A stretch of 64,000 nt of DNA from Rhizobium leguminosarum (GCF_004123835.1 NZ_MZMU01000015.1:124001-188000); one strand, 5' to 3'; counted from the stretch's first letter, positions 6,895-15,714 are shown. The notes: generated by a model from the letters alone, not told the origin. Made by a program: numbers and translations.

Positions 6895-8379
6895 ATGCAG
6901 GTTATCGAAACGCTCGCTGAAGGGCTGAAGCGCGAAATCAAGGTCGTTATCCCGGCCAAGGACATGCAAGACAAGATGAATGAGCGTCTTGCCGATGTGA
7001 AGGACAAGGTTCGCATCAACGGCTTCCGTCCGGGCAAGGTACCCGCTGCTCACCTGAAGAAGGTCTACGGCAAGTCGATCATGGCCGACCTCGTCAACGA
7101 GATCGTCCGCGAGCAGCCGGCCGCCATCCTGTCCAGCCGCGGCGAGAAGTCGGCCACGCAGCCGGAAATCGCCATGACGGAAGACAAGGACGAAGCCGAC
7201 AAGATCCTCGCCGCCGAGCAGGATTTCGAATTCACGCTCTCCTATGAAGTGCTGCCGCCGATCGAACTGAAGTCGGTCAAGGGCATCAAGGTCACGCGCG
7301 AAGTCATCGACATCTCGGACGACGAAGTCAACGAGCAGGTCCTGAAGGTCGCCGAAAGCGCCCGCGCTTATGAGACCAAGACCGGCAAGGCCGCGAACGG
7401 CGACCGCATCACCATGGATTACGTCGGCAAGGTCGACGGCGAAGCCTTCGAAGGCGGCACCGATCAGGGCGCCGAACTGGTGCTCGGCTCCGGCCGCTTC
7501 ATCCCGGGCTTCGAAGACCAGCTCGTCGGCGTCAAGGCCGGCAACGAGAAGACCATCACCGTGACCTTCCCGGCCGACTACCCGGCCAAGAACCTCGCTG
7601 GCAAGGAAGCGACCTTTGACGTCACCGTCAAGGAAGTCGCCGCACCTGCCGATGTCGAGATCAACGACGAACTTGCTTCCAAGCTTGGCATCGAATCCGC
7701 AGACCGCCTGAAGGAAATCGTCCGTGGCCAGATCGAATCGCAGTACGGTTCGCTGACCCGCCAGAAGCTGAAGCGTCAGATCCTCGACCAGCTCGACGAG
7801 ATGTACAAGTTCGAGACCCCGAACTCGCTCGTCGACGCCGAATATAACGGCATCTGGAGCCAGGTGAACAACGACCTCGCCCAGTCCGGCAAGACCTTCG
7901 AGGACGAAGACACGACCGAGGAGAAGGCTCGCGAGGAATACAAGACGCTCGCCGAGCGCCGCGTTCGCCTCGGCCTCGTTCTCTCAGAAATCGGCGAAAA
8001 GGCCGGCGTCGAAGTCAGCGAAGACGAGATGCAGCGCGCCATCTACGATCAGTTGCGCCAGTATCCGGGCCAGGAAAAGCAGATCCTCGAATTCTTCCGC
8101 AGCCAGCCGGGTGCCGCCGCTTCGATCCGCGCACCGATCTTCGAAGAGAAGGTCATCGATCACCTGCTGACCGAAATCGACGTCACCGACAAGAAGGTGA
8201 CGAAGGAAGAGCTGCTCGCCGAGGAAGAAGGCGAAGCGAAGGCCGAGACCAAGAAGGCCGCCCCGAAGAAGAAGGCTGCCGCCAAGACCGAAGCAGCTGA
8301 CGCCGGTGAAGGCGAAGAAGCCGCACCGAAGAAGAAGGCTGCTCCGAAGAAGAAGGCGGCTGACGAAAGCGCCGAATAA
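6895..8379 (+). CDS. tig: Trigger factor (ribosome-associated chaperone and prolyl isomerase)
   Basis: 494 residues. The N-terminal ribosome-binding domain carries the loop signature GFRPGKVP (residues 43-50). The FKBP-type isomerase domain lies at about 160-245 (GDRITMDYVGKVDGEAFEGG, FIPGFEDQLVG). A long helical C-terminal domain follows to about 440. The last 50 residues are a low-complexity Lys/Ala tail with repeated PKKKAA blocks, longer than in enterobacteria but usual in Rhizobiaceae. ATG 6895 has a strong GGTAGGAAG ribosome-binding site. It binds ribosome exit tunnel proteins and folds nascent chains in the cytoplasm. Terminator at 8408-8434. Confidence 0.98.
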   Translation: MQVIETLAEGLKREIKVVIPAKDMQDKMNERLADVKDKVRINGFRPGKVPAAHLKKVYGKSIMADLVNEIVREQPAAILSSRGEKSATQPEIAMTEDKDEADKILAAEQDFEFTLSYEVLPPIELKSVKGIKVTREVIDISDDEVNEQVLKVAESARAYETKTGKAANGDRITMDYVGKVDGEAFEGGTDQGAELVLGSGRFIPGFEDQLVGVKAGNEKTITVTFPADYPAKNLAGKEATFDVTVKEVAAPADVEINDELASKLGIESADRLKEIVRGQIESQYGSLTRQKLKRQILDQLDEMYKFETPNSLVDAEYNGIWSQVNNDLAQSGKTFEDEDTTEEKAREEYKTLAERRVRLGLVLSEIGEKAGVEVSEDEMQRAIYDQLRQYPGQEKQILEFFRSQPGAAASIRAPIFEEKVIDHLLTEIDVTDKKVTKEELLAEEEGEAKAETKKAAPKKKAAAKTEAADAGEGEEAAPKKKAAPKKKAADESAE

Positions 8380-8407
8380 TCGCTTTTCAGTTCAGAAGTT
8401 TGGAAGG

Positions 8408-8434
8408 GCCTCGCACAATCGTGCGGGGCTTTTT
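8408..8434 (+). terminator. Rho-independent terminator of tig
   Basis: A 9-bp stem GCCTCGCAC / GTGCGGGGC (one G-T pair) with loop AATC, followed by TTTTT at 8430-8434. Confidence 0.9.
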
Positions 8435-8549
8435 CTATGTTCCAGGGCAGTTCATTCCCGAACGTCTTCTACGATAGAGTTGCAGCAACAAAGAGTTGCA
8501 ATAAAGTATAATTCACTGCAGATTTCGCTGATGGTGGGAGGACCTGAAC

Positions 8550-8969
8550 ATGACTGCAAAGCACGACATGAAGAGGCTCGTGGAGGAAATGTATGCTGTG
8601 CGTGACCGCGGCGATATCGAGGGCACGCTGGCGCTGCTCGGCGAGGGTTGCACCTTTCGCATGGTCGGCAATGCGCGGCTGGCGCCCTTTTCAACCGAAT
8701 CGAGCGGGCATGCGTTTCGCCAGGCGGTCACGCAGCTTATCACAGTATGGGATCTATCGAAGATCAGGACAGCCATCTATGTGGACGAGGACGAGCAGAT
8801 GGTCTTTGCCCACCGCGAAGGCGAGGTGAGGCACATCCCATCGGGCGTGAGCTTCCAAACGGAATTCGTCGACAAGATCCATTTCCAGGATGGAAAACTG
8901 GTCAAGATCGTCGAATTCGTCGACACGCTGCAAGTTGCCGAGACGACCAAGATGATCCAAGTCGCTTAA
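8550..8969 (+). CDS. SnoaL/NTF2-like fold protein (ketosteroid-isomerase superfamily)
   Basis: 139 residues starting MTAKHDMKRLVEEMYAVRD. The pattern of an N-terminal helix, a GDIEGTLALLGEGCTFRMVG segment, and a C-terminal beta-hairpin FVDKIHFQDGKLVKIVEFVD is characteristic of SnoaL-like proteins, which are small enzymes or ligand-binding domains. The substrate cannot be inferred from sequence. ATG 8550 follows GGGAGGACC at 8536-8544. It is monocistronic: trigger-factor terminator upstream, convergent radical SAM gene downstream. Confidence 0.75.
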   Translation: MTAKHDMKRLVEEMYAVRDRGDIEGTLALLGEGCTFRMVGNARLAPFSTESSGHAFRQAVTQLITVWDLSKIRTAIYVDEDEQMVFAHREGEVRHIPSGVSFQTEFVDKIHFQDGKLVKIVEFVDTLQVAETTKMIQVA

Positions 8970-8983
8970 ACGGCCATTATCGC

Positions 8984-10753
8984 TCAATGCGCTGTCAGTT
9001 GCGCGACTTTCCTGACATGGCTGACGGCTGCGGCGCCGCCGGCGGTCTGTGTGAAGAGGTGGAGCGTTTCCTCTTCGTCGTCGGCGACCGGCGTCAGTGC
9101 CTGATCCATATAGGTCTTCGACTTCGCGTCCCTTGAAATCAAGAACGCCGAAATCGTCAGGCCGATGATCGTGCCGGCGAGCGATGCATGTTTCCTGAAG
9201 GTTTCCCAGGCAAAGCGCGGCCAGAAGACCAGCGGATTCTCGCGCGGCAGGTCCGGGCGCCGTTCCGACGGTGTCTTCAGGCGCAGCAGGCCGCTTTGCA
9301 GCGGGTGCACGTTTTCCAGCGGCACGGTGGTCGCGAAGGAGACCAGAACCTTGACGAGCCTTGCCAGCGGCACCCCGGTCGCCACGGCACGGCGCAGCAG
9401 CGTCTTCATATGATCGGGCGAATAATAGAGCGCCCAGGCCTCGTGGTAGATGTCTTCCCATTCCTGCTTGCTCATTTTGGGATGCGCGGTGCAGACATGC
9501 TCGACATCGTAGATGTTGAGATCGGCATCCATCTCGACGCCTTTCTTCCACAGGACCTGATGGTCCTCGGAGCCGGGCAGCGGCGTCAGGATGAAGAATT
9601 CGATGACATCGAGCGGCAGCTCTTCCTGGATGATCGCGATGTCGCGGCGAATCGACTCCGGCGTATCGGCAGGGAAGCCCAGGATATAACCGGCGAGCGT
9701 CATGATGCCCTGTGCCTTCCAGGCGAGCAGCATCTTGCGGTATTCGGTGATCTTGTTCTGGTTCTTCTTGGCGGCGGTCAGATTGTCCGGATTGACGTTT
9801 TCGAGGCCGATGAAGACGCGGGTGACGCCGGCGCGCCGAGATTTCTCGATGAAATTAGGGATCTTGTGGCAGAGCGTGTCGACCTGGATCATCAGGCCGA
9901 GCGGAATGCCGTCCCGCTCCTTGAGTTCGATCAACCGGTCGAAGATCGCTTCCCAATCCTTGTTGCGGGCGAAATTGTCGTCGGTGATGAAGAATTTGTG
10001 GATGCCCTGCGCCCAGTTCATCCGCACCAGCTTTTCGACGTCGTCGGCCGAACGGAAGCGCGACTTGCGTCCCTGTACGTTGATGATGGTGCAGAACGAG
10101 CACTGATAGGGACAGCCACGTCCGGCATCGAAGCTGGTGCTGAGCCCGAGCGTGCGCTGGATATTGTCCTTCGGCAGGAAGGGAACCGGTGTGCCGCCGA
10201 TGCCGGGAAGGTCGTTCATGAAATTATAGAGCGGCTTCAGCTCGCCGGCGGCGGCATCGCGCAGCACCATGTCGAGCCGGCCCTCGGCTTCGCCGGCAAA
10301 CATCGAGATGCCCATGTCGCGGCAGGCATCGAGCCCGACCGCCTTGCCATCCAGCATCGACAGGCAGCCGGAAACATGGAAGCCGCCGATCGAAACCGGC
10401 AGGCCGGCATCGCGGAAGGGACGGGCGATATCGAGGGCGCGCGGATATTGGTTGGTCTGGACGCCGACGAGCGCGATCATGCCGAAATTGTCGTGACGCT
10501 TGAACTGCGCCAGCAGTCCGGCGATATCGATCCGCGTATTGGTCTCGTCGATCACGGTGATGTCGATTGCCGTATCGTCTCCGAGCACCTTTCGCTCGGC
10601 GCATTCGGCGGCAATGCCGTAGAGCGCCGCGAGCGAATTGGAGGGGATCATCGCCCGCCACCAGCGGATGACGTAGCCGTCATCGTCATAATGCGACGGC
10701 TTGATCAAGATCAGCTGAAAACGTCTGCGCGCAGCTTCCAAGACATGGGACAA
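8984..10753 (-). CDS. Radical SAM protein with B12-binding-like N-terminal domain
   Basis: 589 residues. Residues about 15-160 form the Rossmann-like domain typical of B12-binding radical SAM proteins, but no DxHxxG cobalt-ligand motif is visible. The iron-sulfur motif CxxxCxxC is at residues 214-221 (GCPYQCSFC), preceded by DAGRG. The SAM barrel continues to about 430 (FFITDDNFARN, GVTRVFIGLENVNPD, GYILGFPADTPESI). A C-terminal extension ends with a hydrophobic helix near residue 535 (SLAGTIIGLTISAFLISR) that could anchor it to the membrane. The substrate is unknown. Neighbours are unrelated, so there is no operon clue. Confidence 0.88.
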   Translation of the reverse strand: MSHVLEAARRRFQLILIKPSHYDDDGYVIRWWRAMIPSNSLAALYGIAAECAERKVLGDDTAIDITVIDETNTRIDIAGLLAQFKRHDNFGMIALVGVQTNQYPRALDIARPFRDAGLPVSIGGFHVSGCLSMLDGKAVGLDACRDMGISMFAGEAEGRLDMVLRDAAAGELKPLYNFMNDLPGIGGTPVPFLPKDNIQRTLGLSTSFDAGRGCPYQCSFCTIINVQGRKSRFRSADDVEKLVRMNWAQGIHKFFITDDNFARNKDWEAIFDRLIELKERDGIPLGLMIQVDTLCHKIPNFIEKSRRAGVTRVFIGLENVNPDNLTAAKKNQNKITEYRKMLLAWKAQGIMTLAGYILGFPADTPESIRRDIAIIQEELPLDVIEFFILTPLPGSEDHQVLWKKGVEMDADLNIYDVEHVCTAHPKMSKQEWEDIYHEAWALYYSPDHMKTLLRRAVATGVPLARLVKVLVSFATTVPLENVHPLQSGLLRLKTPSERRPDLPRENPLVFWPRFAWETFRKHASLAGTIIGLTISAFLISRDAKSKTYMDQALTPVADDEEETLHLFTQTAGGAAAVSHVRKVAQLTAH

Positions 10754-10913
10754 GAGTATCTATCTTTCTTTAGAAGCTTTTGCCCGAAGGCAAAATGGCG
10801 TTGAAGGCATACATCAGGCACGACCTATCAATGCGATTTAGGAGGTCAAACTAAGGCGTAAAAACAAGGCACGGCGCGCAAACGCTTCGCGAAGTGTATC
10901 ATTCCTCAATATA

Positions 10914-11723
10914 CTACCCGATATCGAGCAGCAATGCGCGATGGTCGGAGACTTCGGGCGCCTCGACCACCTCGAATTTGGCAACCTTCACCCCCGGCGT
11001 CACCAGCATGTAGTCGGCAAAGCGGCCCTGCTTCAGATAGTAGGAGGTTCGCGTGTCTACAAGGCCGTTTCCGGTGACGAGATCGGAAAGCCCGAGTCTG
11101 GCGAGAATCGCAAAGGTCGCGCTGTCAGGCAGCACGTTGAAATCGCCGCAGACGACGAGCCCTTCGTCGCCGGGCCAGACGCGTTGGGTGAGCTTGACCA
11201 GCGCAACGGCCTGTTCGTCGCGCGCTGCGCTATCGCCCTTGCCTGCTGGATCGCGCAGGCCATGCATGTGGGCGATGGTCACGGTAGACGCGTGCTCATG
11301 GCTGAAGAGACGGATGCAATGGGCGTTTCGCGGTCGCGGATGTTCGCCCCAGCCATCAGCCGAAAAACGGCCGTGCACGAAGTCCAGCCCTTGGGCGATG
11401 ACGGAATGCGTTTTGCGCACGAAGGTCGCCAGCCCGAATTCGGCGGCAATGGCGGTATCGCCGTCGAAGAGTTCGCCTCTCGATGTCGGGCAGAAGAAGC
11501 CGTCATGGCCGGGCAGGGCGGTGCTGATCTCGGTAAAGAGATTGAAGCGTTGGGGCAGCTCGACATCGCCATCCCGATAGACCGACCAGCCTGAGCGGGC
11601 GCCGGGTGCGCGCAAAACCTCCTGCAGGCACAGCACGTCGGGATCGGCCGCCGTCACATATTCAATCAGCGCCTCATGAAGCCTGCCGCCCCATGCGTTC
11701 AGCGAGATGATGCGCAATGTCAT
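10914..11723 (-). CDS. Endonuclease/exonuclease/phosphatase family protein
   Basis: 269 residues of the DNase I-like metal-dependent fold. Diagnostic pieces are the N-terminal ISLNAWGGR, the metal-binding Glu in CLQEVL (residues 32-37), the GDFNVLP motif (about 206-212, catalytic Asp and Asn) and the C-terminal SDHRALLLDI (Asp-His pair). No signal peptide, so probably cytoplasmic. The family includes nucleases and lipid or inositol phosphatases; I cannot choose between them. Confidence 0.85.
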   Translation of the reverse strand: MTLRIISLNAWGGRLHEALIEYVTAADPDVLCLQEVLRAPGARSGWSVYRDGDVELPQRFNLFTEISTALPGHDGFFCPTSRGELFDGDTAIAAEFGLATFVRKTHSVIAQGLDFVHGRFSADGWGEHPRPRNAHCIRLFSHEHASTVTIAHMHGLRDPAGKGDSAARDEQAVALVKLTQRVWPGDEGLVVCGDFNVLPDSATFAILARLGLSDLVTGNGLVDTRTSYYLKQGRFADYMLVTPGVKVAKFEVVEAPEVSDHRALLLDIG

Positions 11724-11747
11724 TCGGCTCCGTTTTGGTGGCCGGAC

Positions 11748-11854
11748 CTAGAGCGGTTCAGCTTTTTAGCGGAAGTGCAGAACCGCTCTATCCTTTTGTT
11801 TTTACGCAATTCCGGACGGAAAACCGCTTCACACTTTTCCTGGAATTGCTCTAG
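11748..11854. repeat. RIME-type intergenic mosaic element
   Basis: 107 bp bounded by CTAG at both ends, with two palindromes. One has arms CTAGAGCGGTTC and GAACCGCTCTA around AGCTTTTTAGCGG. The other has arms around CAATTCCGG and CCTGGAATTGCTCTAG with AAAACCGCTTCACACTTTTCC between. Size and layout match the 108-bp Rhizobium intergenic mosaic element. It lies between two genes transcribed in the same direction. Confidence 0.85.
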
Positions 11855-11884
11855 ACGGCAGCTCCCTCGACGACGCGACGGTCT

Positions 11885-13294
11885 TTAGAGTTCCGACTTG
11901 ATGTCGCCCATCCGGTTCCAGGCATCGAGGCCGGCGATCTTGTAGGCTTCGGCGAGCGTCGGATAGTTGAAGGTGTTCTCGACGAAATATTCGACGGTGC
12001 CTTTGAGATTGAGCACGGCCTGGCCGATGTGCACCAGTTCGGTGGCGCCTTCGCCGACGATATGCACGCCGAGCAGACGCCGCGTCTTCAGCGAGAAGAT
12101 CAGCTTCAGAAGCCCGGTGTCGAGGCCCATGATGTGACCGCGCGAGGTTTCGCGGAAGCGGGCGATGCCGCATTCATAGGGAATGCCACGCTCCTTCATC
12201 TCTTCTTCGGTCAGGCCGCAGGTCGAGATCTCCGGCACGGCATAGATGCCGTAGGGGAAATATTTCGGCGGTTCCTTGGCGACCGCGCCGATCGCGACGC
12301 GGGCGGCGATGCGGCCCTGTTCCATCGAGGTCGAGGCAAGGCTCGGAAAGCCGATGACGTCGCCGGCGGCGTAAACGTTGGCAACCGATGTCTGGAACGT
12401 TTCCGGATTGACCTTGAGACGGCCGCGGCTGTCGGCTTCGAGGCCGATGGCCGGAAGGTTCAGCGTGTCGGTCGCCCCCATGCGGCCAGCGGCGAAAAGC
12501 ACCATGTCGGTCGTCAAACGGCGGCCACTGTCGAGCGTCAGCTCGACCTTGCCGTTTTCGAGGGTCTCCACCTTGTCGGCCTTCTGGCCGAGCAGCAGCT
12601 TCATGTTGCGGTCGCGCAGTTGGTAGGTGAAGTCCTCGATGATTTCCTTGTCGATGAAGTCGAGCATTGTCGCCTTCGGATCGATCACGGTGACGGCGGT
12701 GTCGAGCGCGCTGAAGATCGTCGCATATTCGATGCCGATGACGCCGGCGCCGATGACGACCATCGATCGCGGCAGGTCCTGTATGTCGAGCAGTTCGTCG
12801 CTGTCGAGAACGGTCTTGCCGTCGAAGGGTATGTAATCCGGGCGGAACGGCTTTGTTCCGACGGCAAGCAGCACGCTGGCGCCGGTGACCTGCGTGACTT
12901 CGCCATCATCCTTGATCACCTGCAGCGTCGATGGGTCGATGAAGCTCGCCTTGCCGCGAATATGCTGCACGCGGTTGCGGGCGAACTGGTGCTCCAGCAC
13001 CTCGACCTCGTGGTCGAGGGTGATCAGCAGGCGACGACGCAGGTCTTCGGCGCTGATCTCCTGCTTGACGCGGTAGGCCCGTCCGTAAAAGCCGCGTTCA
13101 CGCCAGCCGGAAAGGTTGAGCGCAGTCTCGCGCAGCGTCTTCGAGGGAATCGTGCCGGTATGGACGGACACGCCGCCGACGCGTTTGCCCTGCTCGATGA
13201 CGAGCACTTTCTTGCCGAGTTTCGCAGCCTGGATCGCGCCGCGGCGCCCTGCGGGACCGCTACCCACCACAACGAGATCGTACTGAAACATCAT
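11885..13294 (-). CDS. sthA: Si-specific NAD(P)+ transhydrogenase, soluble (SthA-type)
   Basis: 469 residues of the pyridine nucleotide-disulfide oxidoreductase family. FAD motif VVVGSGPAGRRGA near the N-terminus, GTIPSKTLRE at residues 43-52, the NAD motif VIGAGVIGIEYA (about 175), FAD-binding YAAGDVIG (about 305), and the C-terminal dimerisation domain with GEGATELVHIGQ. The redox Cys pair of lipoamide dehydrogenases is absent (GVSVHTGTIPSK), which points to a transhydrogenase rather than a disulfide reductase. I chose ATG 13294 over an upstream frame because the FAD motif begins about 9 residues in. It balances NADPH and NADH in the cytoplasm. Confidence 0.9.
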   Translation of the reverse strand: MMFQYDLVVVGSGPAGRRGAIQAAKLGKKVLVIEQGKRVGGVSVHTGTIPSKTLRETALNLSGWRERGFYGRAYRVKQEISAEDLRRRLLITLDHEVEVLEHQFARNRVQHIRGKASFIDPSTLQVIKDDGEVTQVTGASVLLAVGTKPFRPDYIPFDGKTVLDSDELLDIQDLPRSMVVIGAGVIGIEYATIFSALDTAVTVIDPKATMLDFIDKEIIEDFTYQLRDRNMKLLLGQKADKVETLENGKVELTLDSGRRLTTDMVLFAAGRMGATDTLNLPAIGLEADSRGRLKVNPETFQTSVANVYAAGDVIGFPSLASTSMEQGRIAARVAIGAVAKEPPKYFPYGIYAVPEISTCGLTEEEMKERGIPYECGIARFRETSRGHIMGLDTGLLKLIFSLKTRRLLGVHIVGEGATELVHIGQAVLNLKGTVEYFVENTFNYPTLAEAYKIAGLDAWNRMGDIKSEL

Positions 13295-13376
13295 CAAGCC
13301 CCGGATTGGAAAGGAATCATTTTGCGACGCAAAATGTCGCCCGTCTATCGGTAGCCGGTCAATGTTACAGATTGTT

Positions 13377-13514
13377 TTACGGCGGCCTGATTGGTCCTGA
13401 CGGGTGCTTTTTCGGGCAAGTGAGCCCTTCGGGAAACAGCTTCCACCATGGGTCGTAGCCGACGGACACCGGCAGGCGGCGCTTGCCATGCTCGACGGCG
13501 CGACGGCATTTCAT
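13377..13514 (-). CDS. Candidate 45-residue ORF overlapping the hydroxyacid oxidase stop
   Basis: The ATG (13514-13512) overlaps the stop of the upstream oxidase gene in an ATGA arrangement, which favours translational coupling. The product, beginning MKCRRAVEHGKRRLPVSVGY, contains DPWWKLFPEGLTCPKK and two Cys. I recognise no family. It could be a real micro-protein, or chance. It ends 82 bases before sthA starts. Confidence 0.3.
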   Translation of the reverse strand: MKCRRAVEHGKRRLPVSVGYDPWWKLFPEGLTCPKKHPSGPIRPP

Positions 13515-14698
13515 GCGCGGGTGATGTAGTCCGCGGAAATATCGCTCACTTTGGTGACGCCGAGCAACGCCATATTGCTATGCAATTCCGTCTTCAGGAT
13601 ATCGGCCGCCTTAAGCACGCCCGGTAGGCCCGCGACGGCTGCGGCATAAAGGAACGGCCTGCCCACGAACACGAAACAGGCCCCGAGCGCGAGGGCCTTC
13701 ATGATGTCCGTTCCACGCCTGAAACCGCCATCGACCATGACGGCAACGCTGTCTCCAACACGGGACGCAATCTCCGGAAGGACCTGAAGGGGAGATGCGG
13801 TACCGTCGAGCTGGCGGCCGCCATGGTTGGAGACGATCACTCCATCCGCCCCGGTGTCGACAGCCCGCGCCGCGTCGTCAGGATGCATGATCCCCTTGAC
13901 CACGAGTTTGCCGGACCACCTGTTGCGTATCCGCTCCAGATGGTTCCAGTTGAGATGGTCGCGCCTGCCGAAATCGCGCGTGACATTCGAGGAGATGATC
14001 GGCGCGCCTCTTGTGGCATAGGAATTTTCAAAATGCGGAATGCCGTGCCGGACGATCGTGCGCAGGAATGTGCCGGTGGTCCAGCGCGGGTGCGAGATGC
14101 CTTGCCATGCCAGGCGGAGGCCGGGACGCAGAGGTGTCGAAAATCCGGCCCTTACATTGTTTTCCCGATTTGGCAGCGTGGCTGTGTCCACGGTCAGCAG
14201 AAGTGTGCGCAAACCGGCCGCGCCGACGCGATCGATGAGAGCATCGATACGATCGGGTTCGCCGGGGAGATAGGCTTGAAACCATGCTTGTGGCGAAACC
14301 GCGGCGATCTCTTCCAAAGGGATAAGTGATGAACCGCTTATGATCATCGGGATTCCCGATTGATCCGCTCCCTGCGCGAGCACGATGTCACCTCGATAGG
14401 CCATCAGCGCGCTGATACCCATCGGCGCGATGCCGAATGGTGCGGCATGAGTCTTGCCAAAGAGGGTCGTCTCGGTGCTGCGTTTCGAGACGTCCCGAAG
14501 GACACGAGGCCGGAAGGCATAGGCCTGGAAAGCCTCTGCATTATGCCGTAGCGACGCATTGGTCTCGGTTGCGCCTGCGATATAACCGAACAGGGGCTTT
14601 GGCAGATGTCGCCGCGCCTTTATTTCAAAGTCATCGAGGCAGAGCACCTCGCGGCAGAGCCGGGTCGATCGATCGGTGTTACCGCTGCGGATCGTCAT
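13511..14698 (-). CDS. FMN-dependent alpha-hydroxy-acid oxidase/dehydrogenase (L-lactate dehydrogenase family)
   Basis: 395 residues with the complete TIM-barrel signature of the family. Visible elements are FGYIAGATE near the N-terminus (substrate Tyr), PFGIAPMG, LTVDTA, the strand LVVKGIMHPDDA (Lys), and the active-site block SNHGGRQLDG (His and Arg) near residue 305, then the phosphate-binding VMVDGGFRRGTDI and LGACFVFVGRPF. It oxidises an L-2-hydroxyacid such as lactate; lldD-like specificity is not certain because glycolate and mandelate enzymes share all these motifs. The promoter region contains an inverted repeat at 14745-14779. Confidence 0.88.
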   Translation of the reverse strand: MTIRSGNTDRSTRLCREVLCLDDFEIKARRHLPKPLFGYIAGATETNASLRHNAEAFQAYAFRPRVLRDVSKRSTETTLFGKTHAAPFGIAPMGISALMAYRGDIVLAQGADQSGIPMIISGSSLIPLEEIAAVSPQAWFQAYLPGEPDRIDALIDRVGAAGLRTLLLTVDTATLPNRENNVRAGFSTPLRPGLRLAWQGISHPRWTTGTFLRTIVRHGIPHFENSYATRGAPIISSNVTRDFGRRDHLNWNHLERIRNRWSGKLVVKGIMHPDDAARAVDTGADGVIVSNHGGRQLDGTASPLQVLPEIASRVGDSVAVMVDGGFRRGTDIMKALALGACFVFVGRPFLYAAAVAGLPGVLKAADILKTELHSNMALLGVTKVSDISADYITRA

Positions 14699-14744
14699 GG
14701 AGCTTCATCTTCTCGGTATTTCGGGCGGGCATTGTCCAGGCAGT

Positions 14745-14779
14745 GGTGGTTGCAGGATTGCATACAATCCCGCACCACC
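14745..14779. promoter_or_regulatory. Inverted repeat upstream of the hydroxyacid oxidase gene
   Basis: Arms GGTGGTTGCAGGATTG (14745-14760) and CAATCCCGCACCACC (14765-14779), nearly perfect with a one-base bulge, 47 bases before the oxidase start codon. It could be an operator for a repressor of the oxidase, or simply a hairpin left in decayed radC-like sequence. Confidence 0.35.
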
Positions 14780-14812
14780 GACTGCTGTCAACTCCAGCAT
14801 TCCCCAGTCTTC

Positions 14813-14873
14813 TCGCGGGGATGGACCGGGGCATGGTCGACGCGCCGGGGCTCTGCATCTCATCGGCGATCAG
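14813..14873 (-). pseudogene. Decayed fragment of a radC-like gene
   Basis: Minus-strand translation gives LIADEMQSPG, then after a one-base shift VDHAPVHPRE. The intact radC just upstream encodes LIADEVQGRG-TVDHTPVYPRE at the same spacing. The DNA can be aligned by eye over about 60 bases with one indel. The rest of the JAMM domain is not recognisable, so this is a remnant of a second radC-type gene. Confidence 0.65.
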
Positions 14874-14886
14874 CCGCAGTGTTTGT

Positions 14887-15714
14887 TCAGATCAGCTTCA
14901 GCCCCTTCAGGCTGACATGCCCATCCTTGCCGATGATGACGTGGTCGTGGACAGTGATATCGAGCGCCTTGGCCGCGTCGATGATCACCTTCGTCATGTC
15001 GATGTCGGCGCGCGATGGCGTGGGATCGCCGGAGGGGTGGTTGTGGACGAGGATCATCGCCGTTGCCGAAAGCTCGAGCGCCCGTTTGACCACCTCGCGC
15101 GGATAGACCGGCGTATGGTCGACCGTACCGCGGCCTTGCACCTCGTCGGCGATCAGCACATTGCGCTTGTCGAGGAAAAGGATGCGGAATTGTTCGCGGG
15201 TCTCGTGCGCCATGGCGGCATGGCAATACTGGATGACCGAAGACCACGAGGACAGGACCTGTTTGCTCCTGAGTTCGCTCTTCAGCGTCCGGTGGGCGAC
15301 GGTCGAGATCAGCTTCAAGTCGAGCGCCACGGCCTCGCCGACACCTTTTACCTCGGTCAGCAGCGCTTGAGGCGCACCGAAAACGCCGGCGAGCGAGCCG
15401 AACCGTTCGATCAGCGCCTTGGCGATCGGCTTGGTGTCACGCCGCGGGATCAGGCGGAAAAGCAAGAGCTCGAGGATTTCGTAGTCGGCAAGCGCGGTGT
15501 CACCGAGCTCACGGAAGCGGTCACGTAACCGCTCGCGATGGCCATGATAATGCTCTTGGCCAACAAGCGAGGCGGGCAGGACGGTCCTGGCATTCGGCGC
15601 GGACGGTTTTTGCGGCTGTCCTGCAAAGAACGAACGTTCGTCGGCGGCAATGGGCTCTTGCGTCTCGAAAGGCAGCTCGTCGTCGGAAGATGTCGAAACG
15701 GGCCCCTTCGCCAT
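14887..15714 (-). CDS. radC: RadC family JAMM-domain protein
   Basis: 275 residues from ATG 15714, which sits 8 bases after the map stop codon; a longer frame would run into map. The N-terminal 50 residues are low complexity. A helix-hairpin-helix region follows (DYEILELLLF, RFGSLAGVF, VKGVGEAVALDL). The C-terminal JAMM/MPN+ metal motif is complete: Glu-bearing strand, then HNHPSGDPTPSRADID. It was historically called a DNA repair protein, but its biochemical role is unsettled. Overlapping spacing makes map-radC one operon. A decayed radC-like piece lies just downstream. Confidence 0.95.
   Translation of the reverse strand: MAKGPVSTSSDDELPFETQEPIAADERSFFAGQPQKPSAPNARTVLPASLVGQEHYHGHRERLRDRFRELGDTALADYEILELLLFRLIPRRDTKPIAKALIERFGSLAGVFGAPQALLTEVKGVGEAVALDLKLISTVAHRTLKSELRSKQVLSSWSSVIQYCHAAMAHETREQFRILFLDKRNVLIADEVQGRGTVDHTPVYPREVVKRALELSATAMILVHNHPSGDPTPSRADIDMTKVIIDAAKALDITVHDHVIIGKDGHVSLKGLKLI

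Noticed and set aside
9188..10804. A 538-codon open frame antisense to the radical SAM gene
   Set aside because: The sense frame has the CxxxCxxC motif and normal domain order, while the antisense product is Asp/Arg/Gly-rich with no domain.
12029..13354. A 441-codon open frame antisense to sthA
   Set aside because: Antisense shadow; the sense frame has complete FAD and NAD motifs.
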